Origin: a virus
Reading direction: 5' to 3' (one strand)
IMG/VR virus record: IMGVR_UViG_3300049893_000934
Location: 1-43,580 of that record
Length of the DNA stretch: 43,580 nucleotides
Below, in pieces: positions 18,101 through 26,173 of the stretch. The notes under the pieces were generated by a model, which saw only the letters and a list, made by a program, of their open reading frames with translations, did no database searches and was not told the DNA's origin. The position numbers and the translations under genes are program-made. Positions within the stretch are counted from its first letter, which is position 1; every line of letters starts with the position of its first letter.

Positions 18101-19542
18101 GCGTCCAGCCGCTCATCGACCACACTGACGAGATCCTGATGAAGGCGGCACTGAAGCTGGCCAAGAGGGAGGGCCTCGACGGCGTGGTCATCTCTGATCC
18201 ACGCACCGCGATGCTCACGCAGGGGCATCTGGGTCATGTTTCATATAAGGATGAGAAAACTGGTAACTTTTGGGATGCAGATGAGTTAGAGGCATATAAA
18301 GCCAATGGAATGGTTGATGAAAACCAGCAACTTGGAACTCCATTTTATACTCCACCCTCCCAAGCCGCGGGAATGGCGCAGGCGTATGGTGAGAAACTCC
18401 CGTCTATCCTTAAGAAAGCAACTAGTAAGGAGGGAGAGCAGGTAGACTTGGGTGGGAAGCATTACAACGCTAGCGGACTATCTGCTTGGGAAATAAATGA
18501 AGCTGGTTTAATTCCAGATGCCCATGCCCCAACGCCCCGGATGGAAGGATTCAACAAACTCTTCCCCGGCTCCGACTCTCCATCTGGCAAGTTCTTTCCT
18601 GTTCAACACCTACCAGACAAGCCATTCGGGACATTCACACCTAAGCAAACAGATCTAGTTACTCCCAAGCAAATCGAGCAGTTCAAGGAGATTGTTGGAA
18701 AGAAGCTGGGGCAAGAGAAGCCCAAGGAAGCTCCAACTTCCGCTACTCCTAAGGAAAAATCTACTGGCGATATGTCCCGCCGCTCGTTCATTGACATTAT
18801 CGGCAGAGTTGCGGGAGCCGCGGGAATTACTCCTACGTCTATGGCGATGGACTTGCTGAAGGGAGTGAATGTAGAGCCGGTGAAGGTAGTGGAGAAGACA
18901 TTATTGCCGAGTATGACTCTTAGTGACTTACAGGGTCTTATGCTTGCTAAGCAAGTAGAAGTAGAAAATGCCTTTACAGCACAGCATCCAGATTTATGGG
19001 ACGAGTTTCACGGTTGGGGTGACCCTTATTGGGAAAAAGATCCACGTATGCAAGGTTTGTTTGATAGCAAACTTAGTAAACTCCAATATTTCTTGAATAA
19101 GGAAGATGCGGGACTTTCACCTATAGTTCTTTCAGCATTTCCAGAAACCCCTGAACTTAAGAAAATTGCAAGTGAAATTAAGCATCCAGAACTAGAAGGT
19201 GTTGGTCTTGAGGATAGAATAAGCGACTTTATGTCGCGATTGGAATACGGTAGCTTAACTGAGGATGAAGGTAAAATTGCTTACGAAGCTCTTAAGAAGT
19301 TTCAAACTACACCGCTTTCAGAACTTGAGTCATCTGGCAAAATCTCCAAGGATATTGCTTCCAAAATCTCTTCTGCTATTACAGATGTTACCACACTTTA
19401 TCCCGATATCCTCGACAAGATGAAGCAACTCATGGAACCCGAAGCCGTGAAAATCGCCTCCAAAGAAATCGACACGGTTGCAAAGGGAACTTCCGCCGGA
19501 ATCGATGCAGCTGTAAACTGTCTGACTAACCTGAAACTCTAA
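15121..19542 (+). CDS. giant internal virion / polyvalent ejection protein with LPD-like domain
   Basis: 1473 aa, placed where T7 has gp16. Residues ~110-170 are Gly/Ala-rich and hydrophobic (membrane-active). Residues ~450-600 form charged coiled coil. Around 925-1120 is a segment with VFEAQSD, LMKAALKLAKREGLDGVVIS and AQAYGEKLPSILKK, matching the pattern (E-x-Q-S-D and later Y-x-x-x-L-P) of domains in large polyvalent phage/plasmid proteins that are delivered into the host. Residues ~1218-1240 show an internal twin-arginine-like motif (SRRSF). The remainder is helical. No lytic transglycosylase domain is visible at the N-terminus, unlike T7 gp16. Three GC-rich patches (about 17515-17640, 17840-17950, 18030-18240) break the base composition. 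Confidence 0.75.
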   Translation: MPYALSPPVGYDTGKVSTDNVPLSKFLSTSFDQGVHDSMFNSIMEITEQSITSGGRLLQKDEANKLYGLPTLKFDGEIDENSARILNERKAAELKRQYYLSEGNRKGLFSARGAAGMGAGMLGSMLNPLDFSMNFMPVVGSEAAASKMALAGAGVVRQGLARGFITAESLGARAILTEEGPAIAHTFKSGLADSLIQGFVGNAVAEIPHVINEIRSKGNYTVDESLVNVITGTALGGAIHMGLTAAARTLAKAHQTTHEAAFRKAMDDVLSGRDPRVQELVSIDEAVIRDKVKFDAQVARERILQSIPMDEIKAAIKEKYGEVPISVAVKLADGTILRGKPGQLHVMIDGVADVPLEQWLNADLGFITNKGRFISGFDPALEAMTGKQLGPGQRFTSEELTYIDPDFLTPEELLIFDDAKANMGTDAHGVNAVRQYRRQKADAAFFERPEIQAMIAKEQEDRINTLLEQERQSWDEEGRFKKEYRAEMEKQIAEGKTITPEQAKQWGFEDKEKSNSTMKEQETELTQQIKELADELDEEISDTPESESKLKIEDALEKLKVKIKPGDTLEGVTGMPVILWNGAIDAVIAAIKAGRAIKEAIEAGVKYLRDQEKETMFHSAIQAELAKEQPFNVKPDRFTPRVIMSRLKNLPAPEQAMLKMAGIDEFMKQYKPTEMIDRVAFQKFVDAAIIQPEIKPMLNVAEYESGHNQVHTPYQQAQHYLETQGYIFDSTGAYRRPPYLDHYGLSEKPTVDEIEKVVRSAWNGRDIRTLSNEKAYIIGKTDKITPRSEDQLRGEYVSQNVSVPIAFDKMVKPRTIFLAADQDVHVGSSHYEGVFSTKSVVTPTMVEDEFIGRPGLFVKENGNLFMQGKKGTEKQLAQRNKEQWNNFYELRTIRKGDRWNTRTEIPNKKDMLAWMETHVVTLPDGRRVLHVFEAQSDVRQSFNVEELGSIDSAPGERFDAHYLDEKGHDANKSFDTAKEAQSFVDQKLKEYQERVQPLIDHTDEILMKAALKLAKREGLDGVVISDPRTAMLTQGHLGHVSYKDEKTGNFWDADELEAYKANGMVDENQQLGTPFYTPPSQAAGMAQAYGEKLPSILKKATSKEGEQVDLGGKHYNASGLSAWEINEAGLIPDAHAPTPRMEGFNKLFPGSDSPSGKFFPVQHLPDKPFGTFTPKQTDLVTPKQIEQFKEIVGKKLGQEKPKEAPTSATPKEKSTGDMSRRSFIDIIGRVAGAAGITPTSMAMDLLKGVNVEPVKVVEKTLLPSMTLSDLQGLMLAKQVEVENAFTAQHPDLWDEFHGWGDPYWEKDPRMQGLFDSKLSKLQYFLNKEDAGLSPIVLSAFPETPELKKIASEIKHPELEGVGLEDRISDFMSRLEYGSLTEDEGKIAYEALKKFQTTPLSELESSGKISKDIASKISSAITDVTTLYPDILDKMKQLMEPEAVKIASKEIDTVAKGTSAGIDAAVNCLTNLKL

Positions 19543-22088
19543 TGCCACTAGACCCATGCAAAGGTAAAGTATCTGGTGCTTCTAAGGAAGCGCTCTCTGA
19601 GCAAGAAGCAGGACAACTCCTTGATCGGATGCGTCGCTATGCGGAGCAACGTGCTGAATCACGTTCGATGAATTACAATGATGCGCTCAGAGAGATCGCT
19701 GGCGAGATGAAACTCGATCAGGACACCTCAGCGCAAATCCTCAAGCGTAACATGCTCTTGGACATGCGTGCACGGCGGGAAGCAAAATCATTTGTCTCAC
19801 GCTTCCCCACCATTGGTGAAGGTCTTCTTGCATTACTTGAGGGATCTTCGAAACTCATCCAGGGTGCCCGTCGATCTATCGACTACCAGATGAAGGCGTT
19901 GCATGGTAAATACATCGGACGTCTTCTTTCAGAACTGGAGAAGGATGATCTGCTCAAGACCTTTCGAGATGGTAAGATCGCAAAGGAGATCTACATCGAG
20001 ACGGGAGAACTTCGTGACGGCGGCTCCCCAGGCCGCTCTGGATCCAAAGAGGCAGTAAAGATCGCGAAGATTCTCTCTGATCTAACAAACGAAATGGTAA
20101 GTCGCCAAAACATGGCAGGTGCTTACATTAACCGTCTTCCGTGGTATACTGTCAAGCAAACGCACGACATGGACCAGATACGCCGTGCGGGCGGCGCTGG
20201 TAACTCTGATGAAATCCGCAAACGCTCATTTCAGGAATGGAGCAACTTTGTCCTCCCATTGCTTGACCGTGAAAAGACCTTTCGTGGTGCAGATCCCCTC
20301 CTTTTCATGAGGAACGTCCATGAGTCCCTGTATACCGGTGTCCATGGACCTGACGCTACAGAAGCTGACGTGCATGTTCGCGGCTTACATGATGACATGT
20401 CTCGTAAGGCTTCTTCTTCTCGTGTCTTACACTTCAAAGACGCAGAATCCGCATTCAATTACAATGAAAGATTCGGGATCAGGGACTTGAAGGACCAAGT
20501 GTTTAGCGACATTTTCTATCGCTCACGTTCAATTGCAATGATGGAGAACCTCGGTCCTTCTGCAGGTCAGAATTGGGATAAGTTGGTAAGGGAACTTCAA
20601 GAAGAAGCTCGTATTGGCCCTAAGGCCGCAGAACATGCAGACTCACTTCATACCTGGAAGATTGATGCTGCATTCGATGTGGTCTCTGGTAGAGTGGATA
20701 TCCCGAAGAATTATACACTGTCGAAAGCAGCTAACATCCTTCGCTCGATCCAAGTGCTTTCCAAGATGGGTGGAACACTCATTAATGCGCTTTCTGATAA
20801 GGTGTTCATGAATCAGGAAGCTGCTTACCAGGGTATTGGCAGGATAGAACGATGGGGTGCACAACTTACTGGCATGTTCCCCCGCTCAGAGGATCAGAAG
20901 CAATTTCTTCGCCTTGCTGGCGTTGCGATGGAAGGAATCATTGGTAACACAATCTCTCGTTACACAGCTCATTCTAGCGTATCAGGGACTTTGCACAAGT
21001 TGCAGCAGAAGCTCTTTGATGTTAACTTCATGAACTGGTGGACCGACACCAACAAGGCCACTATGGCAGAACTCATGAGTGCGCATTTAGGGGAGCACTC
21101 AACTCTGACCCACGATGAATTACCAGATGAATTAAGAAATGTGTTATCATTGTATAATATCTCCCGATCTCAGTGGGATGCCATTAGATCCACTGCGTGG
21201 ATCCCAGAGGGGTCTGATGTCAAGAGAATTAGCCCAGATCAGGTGTCCAGAATTCCCGATCCAATCATTGACACTCTTTTGCAAGAACGTGAGCTTAAGC
21301 CCACAAACACTAATCGCCAAAGGGTGCGTAACGAACTCGAACTTTCACTTCGCACTTACTTCTCAGATCGTATAGACTACGCTATTCCAACACCAGGAGC
21401 CACTGAGAAACGCATCGCTACTCTTGGAACTCGTCCGGGAACTCCTGCAGGTGAGGCAGTTCGGATGGTCATGATGTTTAAGGCGTTTCCCACTACGATC
21501 CTGACCAAGATCATGGGTCGTGAGATATACGGTCGCGGATCTGAAACCTTCGGCCAATGGGCATTGAACGACCACAAGGGTAAGTTCAATACCATGCAAC
21601 TTGTCGCTATGACTATTGTTGCTGGTTACTTAAGTGGTGTAATACGGGATGCGACTAAAGGACGCACGCCCAAGCCCCTGACAACCCCCGAGGGAGGAAT
21701 CAATACTACAACGCTTACAGATGCTGCTGCCCGCGGTGGTGGTCTTGGTATTCTCGGGGATATGCTCTTTCATGATTACGACAGGGGATACAAATCTGCA
21801 TTAACTGCGCTTGCAGGTCCTATTGCCAGCCAGGTTGATCCTGCAGCATCGACAATGACAATGATGAAAAGGGGTGAGTGGGATAAGGCACTTGGGGAAT
21901 CAGGAAAATTAGCCCGCGACAACACCCCGTTCATCAATTTGTTTTACATACGTCCAATTTTGGATTATCTTGTTTTTTGGAATTTGCAGGAAATGACAGA
22001 TCCTGGGTCTCTCCGGAGAACGGAAGAAACTGTCATGGAAAAGAACCGCCAAGGTTATTTCCTGCGGCCTAGCGAAGCAGTTAAATAA
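19542..22088 (+). CDS. large internal virion/polyvalent helical protein
   Basis: 848 aa, mostly alpha-helical. The N-terminus is a small charged helical domain (EQEAGQLLDRMRRYAEQRAE). Around residues 180-220 is NMAGAYINRLPWYTVKQTHDM, a pattern seen in large phage proteins carried in the virion. The C-terminal third has a hydrophobic stretch near LVAMTIVAGYLSGVI. It overlaps the preceding stop by one base (TAATG). It is probably an ejected core protein. No catalytic motif recognised. Confidence 0.65.
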   Translation: MPLDPCKGKVSGASKEALSEQEAGQLLDRMRRYAEQRAESRSMNYNDALREIAGEMKLDQDTSAQILKRNMLLDMRARREAKSFVSRFPTIGEGLLALLEGSSKLIQGARRSIDYQMKALHGKYIGRLLSELEKDDLLKTFRDGKIAKEIYIETGELRDGGSPGRSGSKEAVKIAKILSDLTNEMVSRQNMAGAYINRLPWYTVKQTHDMDQIRRAGGAGNSDEIRKRSFQEWSNFVLPLLDREKTFRGADPLLFMRNVHESLYTGVHGPDATEADVHVRGLHDDMSRKASSSRVLHFKDAESAFNYNERFGIRDLKDQVFSDIFYRSRSIAMMENLGPSAGQNWDKLVRELQEEARIGPKAAEHADSLHTWKIDAAFDVVSGRVDIPKNYTLSKAANILRSIQVLSKMGGTLINALSDKVFMNQEAAYQGIGRIERWGAQLTGMFPRSEDQKQFLRLAGVAMEGIIGNTISRYTAHSSVSGTLHKLQQKLFDVNFMNWWTDTNKATMAELMSAHLGEHSTLTHDELPDELRNVLSLYNISRSQWDAIRSTAWIPEGSDVKRISPDQVSRIPDPIIDTLLQERELKPTNTNRQRVRNELELSLRTYFSDRIDYAIPTPGATEKRIATLGTRPGTPAGEAVRMVMMFKAFPTTILTKIMGREIYGRGSETFGQWALNDHKGKFNTMQLVAMTIVAGYLSGVIRDATKGRTPKPLTTPEGGINTTTLTDAAARGGGLGILGDMLFHDYDRGYKSALTALAGPIASQVDPAASTMTMMKRGEWDKALGESGKLARDNTPFINLFYIRPILDYLVFWNLQEMTDPGSLRRTEETVMEKNRQGYFLRPSEAVK

Positions 22089-22090
22089 CT

Positions 22091-22384
22091 ATGAGCGCAA
22101 ACATTAAAGTGCCACGTGAGCTGTTTGAGACAGTTTCCATGGGGCAGCGGGGTTTTGATTGGATCGACAACACCAGTGCAAGAACTGGCGATTGGATGGT
22201 ATTGATGCCACTCACCGATGTTGTTGTTAGTTCCCTTACTACCGATGACAATACCCCACACTACCTTAATGGGACCTTGCAAGGTAGTTTGAGTGGTAAG
22301 ACCCTTTCTAAGGGTATTCCGTTGTTTGGCAGGTTTACGGCAGTTACACTCACCAGCGGCACACTCGTTGCTTACCGCGTCTAA
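22091..22384 (+). CDS. small protein before tail-associated genes
   Basis: 97 aa, beta-rich C-terminal half (SSLTTDDNTPHYLNG...LTSGTLVAYRV) and no membrane segment. It starts two bases after the previous stop and ends on the ATG of the LamG-like gene. Similar short proteins precede fibre or receptor-binding genes in some podoviruses. The function is not recognised. Confidence 0.65.
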   Translation: MSANIKVPRELFETVSMGQRGFDWIDNTSARTGDWMVLMPLTDVVVSSLTTDDNTPHYLNGTLQGSLSGKTLSKGIPLFGRFTAVTLTSGTLVAYRV

Positions 22385-23118
22385 TGAGAGTAATGCGACA
22401 AGCACTTACCCTTCGTAACACCCCGTATCCAGATAGTGGGGGGATTCCGTTTTCTCCGCTGGATATTGCTAGTCTGCGAATGTGGATAAGTGCGGATGCT
22501 AGTTCAGGTGGTGATGGACTTCCGACAGAAGGAGTCCTTGATTTAACAAGCTACGCTAATAATGTTCAGCAGCTTACTGTAGCTAAGCAACCCATCTATT
22601 ACGCCAATCAAGTTAATGGCAAGCCCGCATGGTTTTTCGATGGTGTCGATGATTGGTGGCCGTTACAGAACCCAGCATACGGATTTTCTTCAAACGACAT
22701 TACTTGCTTCGTGGTGCTATCACCACTGTCATTAGCATACGCAATGGCGTTAACTTTGGATTTTCAGCTTAGCGAACTTCGACAAGATGGGGATGGGCTT
22801 AGATGCCAATGGCTAGGTCCGGATGGTGGTAGTGATGCAACTACTGCTGTTTACTCTAGCGGTTGGCAATTATGGATGTCGAAATCAAATTACTCCGGGG
22901 TAAACTCTATACAAACACGAATAAACGCAGGTGGTCTGTATACAACACTTGGTGTAGCAACACCAACTACGGTTGGTAACCTGTCTATTGGTGCACGAGT
23001 TGACGGGTCATACTCTTGGTCAGGCTACATTGCAGAAGTGCTAGTGTTCGATGAGGCACTTTCACTTGCGGATGAGATTACTGTTAGGAACTACTTAATG
23101 AGCAAATACAACCTATGA
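22384..23118 (+). CDS. LamG/concanavalin A-like virion protein (possible receptor-binding)
   Basis: 244 aa. After a ~25-residue N-terminus, the sequence shows the jelly-roll pattern of LamG-like domains: LRMWISADA, KPAWFFDGVDDWW, ITCFVVL, GNLSIGARVDGSYSWSGYIAEVLVFDEAL and the final NYLMSKYNL. Such domains bind carbohydrates and occur in phage tail fibres and head fibres. Given that no other fibre candidate is present, this is the best host-recognition candidate, but it is short for a fibre and has no visible attachment domain. Confidence 0.7.
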   Translation: MRVMRQALTLRNTPYPDSGGIPFSPLDIASLRMWISADASSGGDGLPTEGVLDLTSYANNVQQLTVAKQPIYYANQVNGKPAWFFDGVDDWWPLQNPAYGFSSNDITCFVVLSPLSLAYAMALTLDFQLSELRQDGDGLRCQWLGPDGGSDATTAVYSSGWQLWMSKSNYSGVNSIQTRINAGGLYTTLGVATPTTVGNLSIGARVDGSYSWSGYIAEVLVFDEALSLADEITVRNYLMSKYNL

Positions 23119-23432
23119 ACCGCATCTTTGTTGTAGTGCCAGCAAGTGATTCTGCAGCGGCTAACACAGCAATTAAGCAATCTGTGGATGTAAAAGGGGG
23201 CGATAAGACATTTACAGTTCCATTATCACCAAGTGGCAAAGCACCTGCGACACACTACTGCTGCTGCACCTTACTTACTCCGCAAAACTATACTAGCGTT
23301 AAATCGCTTATTTCAGCATACCCAAATGCCGAAGTAATTGATTGTCTGGAAAAGGATGCTAGTAACGGAAAAAGCCGTGTAATTGGCAAAGGATTGAAGT
23401 TTGTCGTTGCTGATCCCAACAAAAAGAAATGA
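23115..23432 (+). CDS. small hypothetical protein after LamG-like gene
   Basis: 105 aa, overlapping its neighbours by 4 bases each (ATGA). It contains a CCC triplet (HYCCCTLL) and a C-terminal lysine cluster. The region LISAYPNAEVIDC resembles an alpha/beta turn but no family is recognised. Possibly a fibre chaperone or a minor virion protein, by position only. Confidence 0.6.
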   Translation: MNRIFVVVPASDSAAANTAIKQSVDVKGGDKTFTVPLSPSGKAPATHYCCCTLLTPQNYTSVKSLISAYPNAEVIDCLEKDASNGKSRVIGKGLKFVVADPNKKK

Positions 23433-23851
23433 AAACACTAATCGCGGTTCTCTTGTCTTGGTGCTGGCTTGCTTCAGCGCAGCCGCAGGTTATTTCGATT
23501 TACGTTCAACCGCCGCTTGTTTGGTTGTGGGGAGATCAACTCCCAAACACAGTTGCCACATTCGAAGCTTCTTACAACCTGGAGTTTACAGTAAAGTATG
23601 ATGCAGCTTCCTATGGCTGTTACCCATTACGCCAGACTGTTGTTGCTTCTGCTCCCTTCGGTCTTCCAAGTTATTTTCGGATGCGTAACTCAGATTGCTC
23701 AAACTTTGCACCAGCACAAGAGCATCGATCTAAGTCCCCTGTTCTCTATTTCCATGAAGGCCAATGGTGGAACCTTTATGAGATTGTGCCGTTGTCGCCA
23801 ATTCAAACTGAAATCCGCCGTTATATTGCAGAGCCGTTTTTACAGCTATGA
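23429..23851 (+). CDS. secreted hypothetical protein with signal peptide
   Basis: 140 aa. The N-terminus MKTLIAVLLSWCWLASAQ is a clear Sec signal peptide with an Ala-Ser-Ala cleavage site. The mature part is Trp/Tyr/Pro-rich with three cysteines. It lies just before the membrane and lysis genes. It could act in the periplasm (lysis or superinfection exclusion). There is no recognised catalytic motif, so I do not call it an endolysin. Confidence 0.65.
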   Translation: MKTLIAVLLSWCWLASAQPQVISIYVQPPLVWLWGDQLPNTVATFEASYNLEFTVKYDAASYGCYPLRQTVVASAPFGLPSYFRMRNSDCSNFAPAQEHRSKSPVLYFHEGQWWNLYEIVPLSPIQTEIRRYIAEPFLQL

Positions 23852-24024
23852 CAGTTGCAAGAACTAACGCAATGGGGTCAATCCCCGCTTGGGCAACCAC
23901 CTTTCTAATTGGGTTGCTCTGTTGGCTGCTAAACCATTACGCAACCAACATTGAGCGTATCCAAGAACAACATAACACCCGCATCTCTAACCTTGAGTTG
24001 TGGCGTGCGAAAGCCGAAAAGTAA
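23848..24024 (+). CDS. small one-TM protein (holin-like or i-spanin-like)
   Basis: 58 aa, starting on an ATGA overlap with the previous stop. One hydrophobic helix (about residues 12-30, WATTFLIGLLCWLLNHYA) followed by a charged, helical tail (NIERIQEQHNTRISNLELW). This topology suits a small holin or the membrane part of a spanin pair. It directly precedes a lipoprotein gene. The codon pattern and tight packing support a real gene. Confidence 0.65.
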   Translation: MTVARTNAMGSIPAWATTFLIGLLCWLLNHYATNIERIQEQHNTRISNLELWRAKAEK

Positions 24025-24025
24025 C

Positions 24026-24652
24026 ATGAAACCATACTGCCTGCTTGCTTTATTACTCCTTGTTGGTTGCATTGGTGTTCCGAAGAATAAGGAACGGGGT
24101 GGATCTACTAAGAGTGCAGAAGAGCTTAATACGCGGATTGGCATGACTGTCGAAAAGGTAGTAGACGGGACTCCACCGCCCGCTCCTGTCGTTGTTCCGC
24201 CAGCAAATGTGAATGTTACCGGTGATGGGGACGTAACTATCAATCCGCAACCCATTGCGTTGGAAAAGCAAAGTCCTTACCACGTCGAAACCAAGCTTGG
24301 GCTAAACACATCTGCAGCAGCAACTACTTCGAAGGATGATTCTTGGTATTCACGGGTAAAGATTCCGCTATGGGTTGCAGTAATTGGAATGGGAATCGGT
24401 CTATGCATTTTGGGAGCAGCAGGGTTTGTCCTTCTTAACTTGCACAATAAGTTAAAACAAACATCTGTTGCTTACGCCGCCACTAGCAGTTTGGCTGATA
24501 ATGCAATGGCTCGCGTAGCCAGCATCGTTGATAGCCACGCAAGGGCTGCAACAGACCATGGAGTTGGCAGCTTAATGAATCAAGTAAAGGCAGAGATTGA
24601 AACTGCAAGGGGTAAGGTTGCAGCAGCTTCTCCACCCCGTAAAGTCAACTAA
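24026..24652 (+). CDS. lipoprotein with transmembrane helix, u-spanin-like
   Basis: 208 aa from the ATG at 24026, right after the upstream stop. The N-terminus is a lipoprotein signal with lipobox LVGC (Cys15). A Pro/Val-rich extended region follows (about 49-62), then a second membrane helix at about 113-139 and a ~70-residue helical, Ala-rich C-terminal tail. Lipidation plus a second membrane anchor is the topology of unimolecular spanins, which link outer and inner membranes and fuse them at lysis. The C-tail is longer than usual for that class. The last 8 bases overlap the convergent helicase gene. Confidence 0.65.
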   Translation: MKPYCLLALLLLVGCIGVPKNKERGGSTKSAEELNTRIGMTVEKVVDGTPPPAPVVVPPANVNVTGDGDVTINPQPIALEKQSPYHVETKLGLNTSAAATTSKDDSWYSRVKIPLWVAVIGMGIGLCILGAAGFVLLNLHNKLKQTSVAYAATSSLADNAMARVASIVDSHARAATDHGVGSLMNQVKAEIETARGKVAAASPPRKVN

Positions 24653-26120
24653 GGAGTTCTCTCAGTCTGTCGGTATCCAGGATCTCGGACGCAAGTTCTG
24701 TCTTGTCCTTGTGAGACTTCAAGATCCGTGCCTCAACTGTCCCCGGGCAACATAGGTCGATGTAGGTTACTTTTTGTGTTTGCCCAATTCGGTGATTCCT
24801 ATCTTGCGACTGTAATCGCTTCTCGAGATTCCACCCCGTTGAGTAGTAAATAGAGAGGTCTGCTTGAGTTAAGGTTAATCCCTTACCGCCGGTAGATTCG
24901 GTTCCAACAAACGCTCGACAATTAGGATCATCGGCAAACTTCTGCAGGTGGGTTGTTCTTAGGTCCTGTGTAGTTTTTCCGTAGTAATGAACAGCGTAGT
25001 AATCTGTATCTTTCCACAACTCTTCTAATGCTGCCATAACGAGTTCTACATCCACCTGGTAGTTACACCACACCAGGAACTTATTGCGGGCACGCTCCAC
25101 AATATCCTTAAAGGTATCTATGCGATTGTTAGGAATGAGATGTAGGTTTCCATCGTCATCCCTAGCGTGACCACAACAAATTTGATGTAGTTTCTCTACA
25201 GTTGTCATGGCGTTGGTGGATGTGAGCATCCCTTCATTCAACGTAATCAACGCCTCGTTTTTCAAGGTATCGTAAGCGTGCCGTTGCTCAGGTGACATTT
25301 CGACATGCTCCACCTCAAAGACCCTGTCAGGCAGATCCAAACACTCTTCTTTTAGAATGCGTGAACTCCAACCTCGCATCTTCTCTGTTAGGTGATCGAG
25401 ATTCTGGTAACCGGCAATTACCTTAAATCGTCTAGTCCCGAGAATCATCTCCCTCATCACAGCATATTGTGCTCGATAAGAAGTAAACGACCGATGCCCA
25501 AGTAATCCTGGTTCCAGAAAGTGTGCCATTGCGTAGAGATCCATAGGACCATTCGCAATTGGAGTTCCAGTAGCTATCCTTCTGTAATCTGCAAGCCGTC
25601 CAAGTATCTGTATGTTAATCGTTCTCTTTGCCGTTGGATTCTTGATACTAGTTGCTTCATCCACAATGATGAGGGTATAGTGTGCTTCGACAAAACGCCT
25701 AGCAGTGGCAAATGCTCTTTCGGTTGACAGGGACTCAACATTCATCGACACAATGTCGAGAGTATCATCCAAGGCGGTGCACAGGCGATCCAAGTTCCTG
25801 GCATCTTCTTTTTTGAGGTGAGCAGCCCAACGTGCAATGCGGGTATGCTCCATTAGTTCAGGAGGCAGGTGTTTAGGAAACTCTGCTAGTTCCCAGTTCA
25901 GATACGCTCCTTTATCCGAGATGATTAACACGCCGTCGATTTGCCTATTAAGGAACAACCATGCAATGGTATCGATCAACGGCTTTGTCTTGCCTGTTCC
26001 CATCTCCCAGAACAATGCGTAGTAAGGAAGGTCTCGGGTTTCTAGAAAACAGTCATTTTGGTGCTTGTAAGGCTCCATGACTTGTTTAAACGGGGGGAAT
26101 TTATCTATATTGACTATCAT
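24645..26120 (-). CDS. SNF2/superfamily 2 helicase-like ATPase
   Basis: 491 aa. Motifs in order: PYKHQ (Q-like motif), Walker A GTGKT (41-45), DEAT box in IIVDEATSIKN, GTPI (motif III region), and the C-terminal RecA lobe with ADLSIYYSTGWNLEKRLQS and QDRNHRIGQ (motif VI, SNF2 hallmark). These are double-stranded DNA translocases. In phages they occur with replication and recombination genes. The gene is the last in the early operon and overlaps the structural arm stop by 8 bases. Confidence 0.9.
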   Translation of the reverse strand: MIVNIDKFPPFKQVMEPYKHQNDCFLETRDLPYYALFWEMGTGKTKPLIDTIAWLFLNRQIDGVLIISDKGAYLNWELAEFPKHLPPELMEHTRIARWAAHLKKEDARNLDRLCTALDDTLDIVSMNVESLSTERAFATARRFVEAHYTLIIVDEATSIKNPTAKRTINIQILGRLADYRRIATGTPIANGPMDLYAMAHFLEPGLLGHRSFTSYRAQYAVMREMILGTRRFKVIAGYQNLDHLTEKMRGWSSRILKEECLDLPDRVFEVEHVEMSPEQRHAYDTLKNEALITLNEGMLTSTNAMTTVEKLHQICCGHARDDDGNLHLIPNNRIDTFKDIVERARNKFLVWCNYQVDVELVMAALEELWKDTDYYAVHYYGKTTQDLRTTHLQKFADDPNCRAFVGTESTGGKGLTLTQADLSIYYSTGWNLEKRLQSQDRNHRIGQTQKVTYIDLCCPGTVEARILKSHKDKTELASEILDTDRLRELLS

Positions 26121-26133
26121 AAAATATCATCCT

Positions 26134-26162
26134 GTTTTATCCATTGTTTACCTAGGATTCAA
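26134..26162 (-). promoter_or_regulatory. putative promoter TTGAAT-17-TAAAAC
   Basis: On the minus strand TTGAAT (26162-26157) and TAAAAC (26139-26134) are 17 nt apart and the -10 ends 13 nt before the ATG at 26120, so the mRNA would have a leader of about 7 nt. Two CCTAGG palindromes lie around the -35. It would give the helicase its own transcript. Confidence 0.5.
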
Positions 26163-26173
26163 CGCGTAATGCC

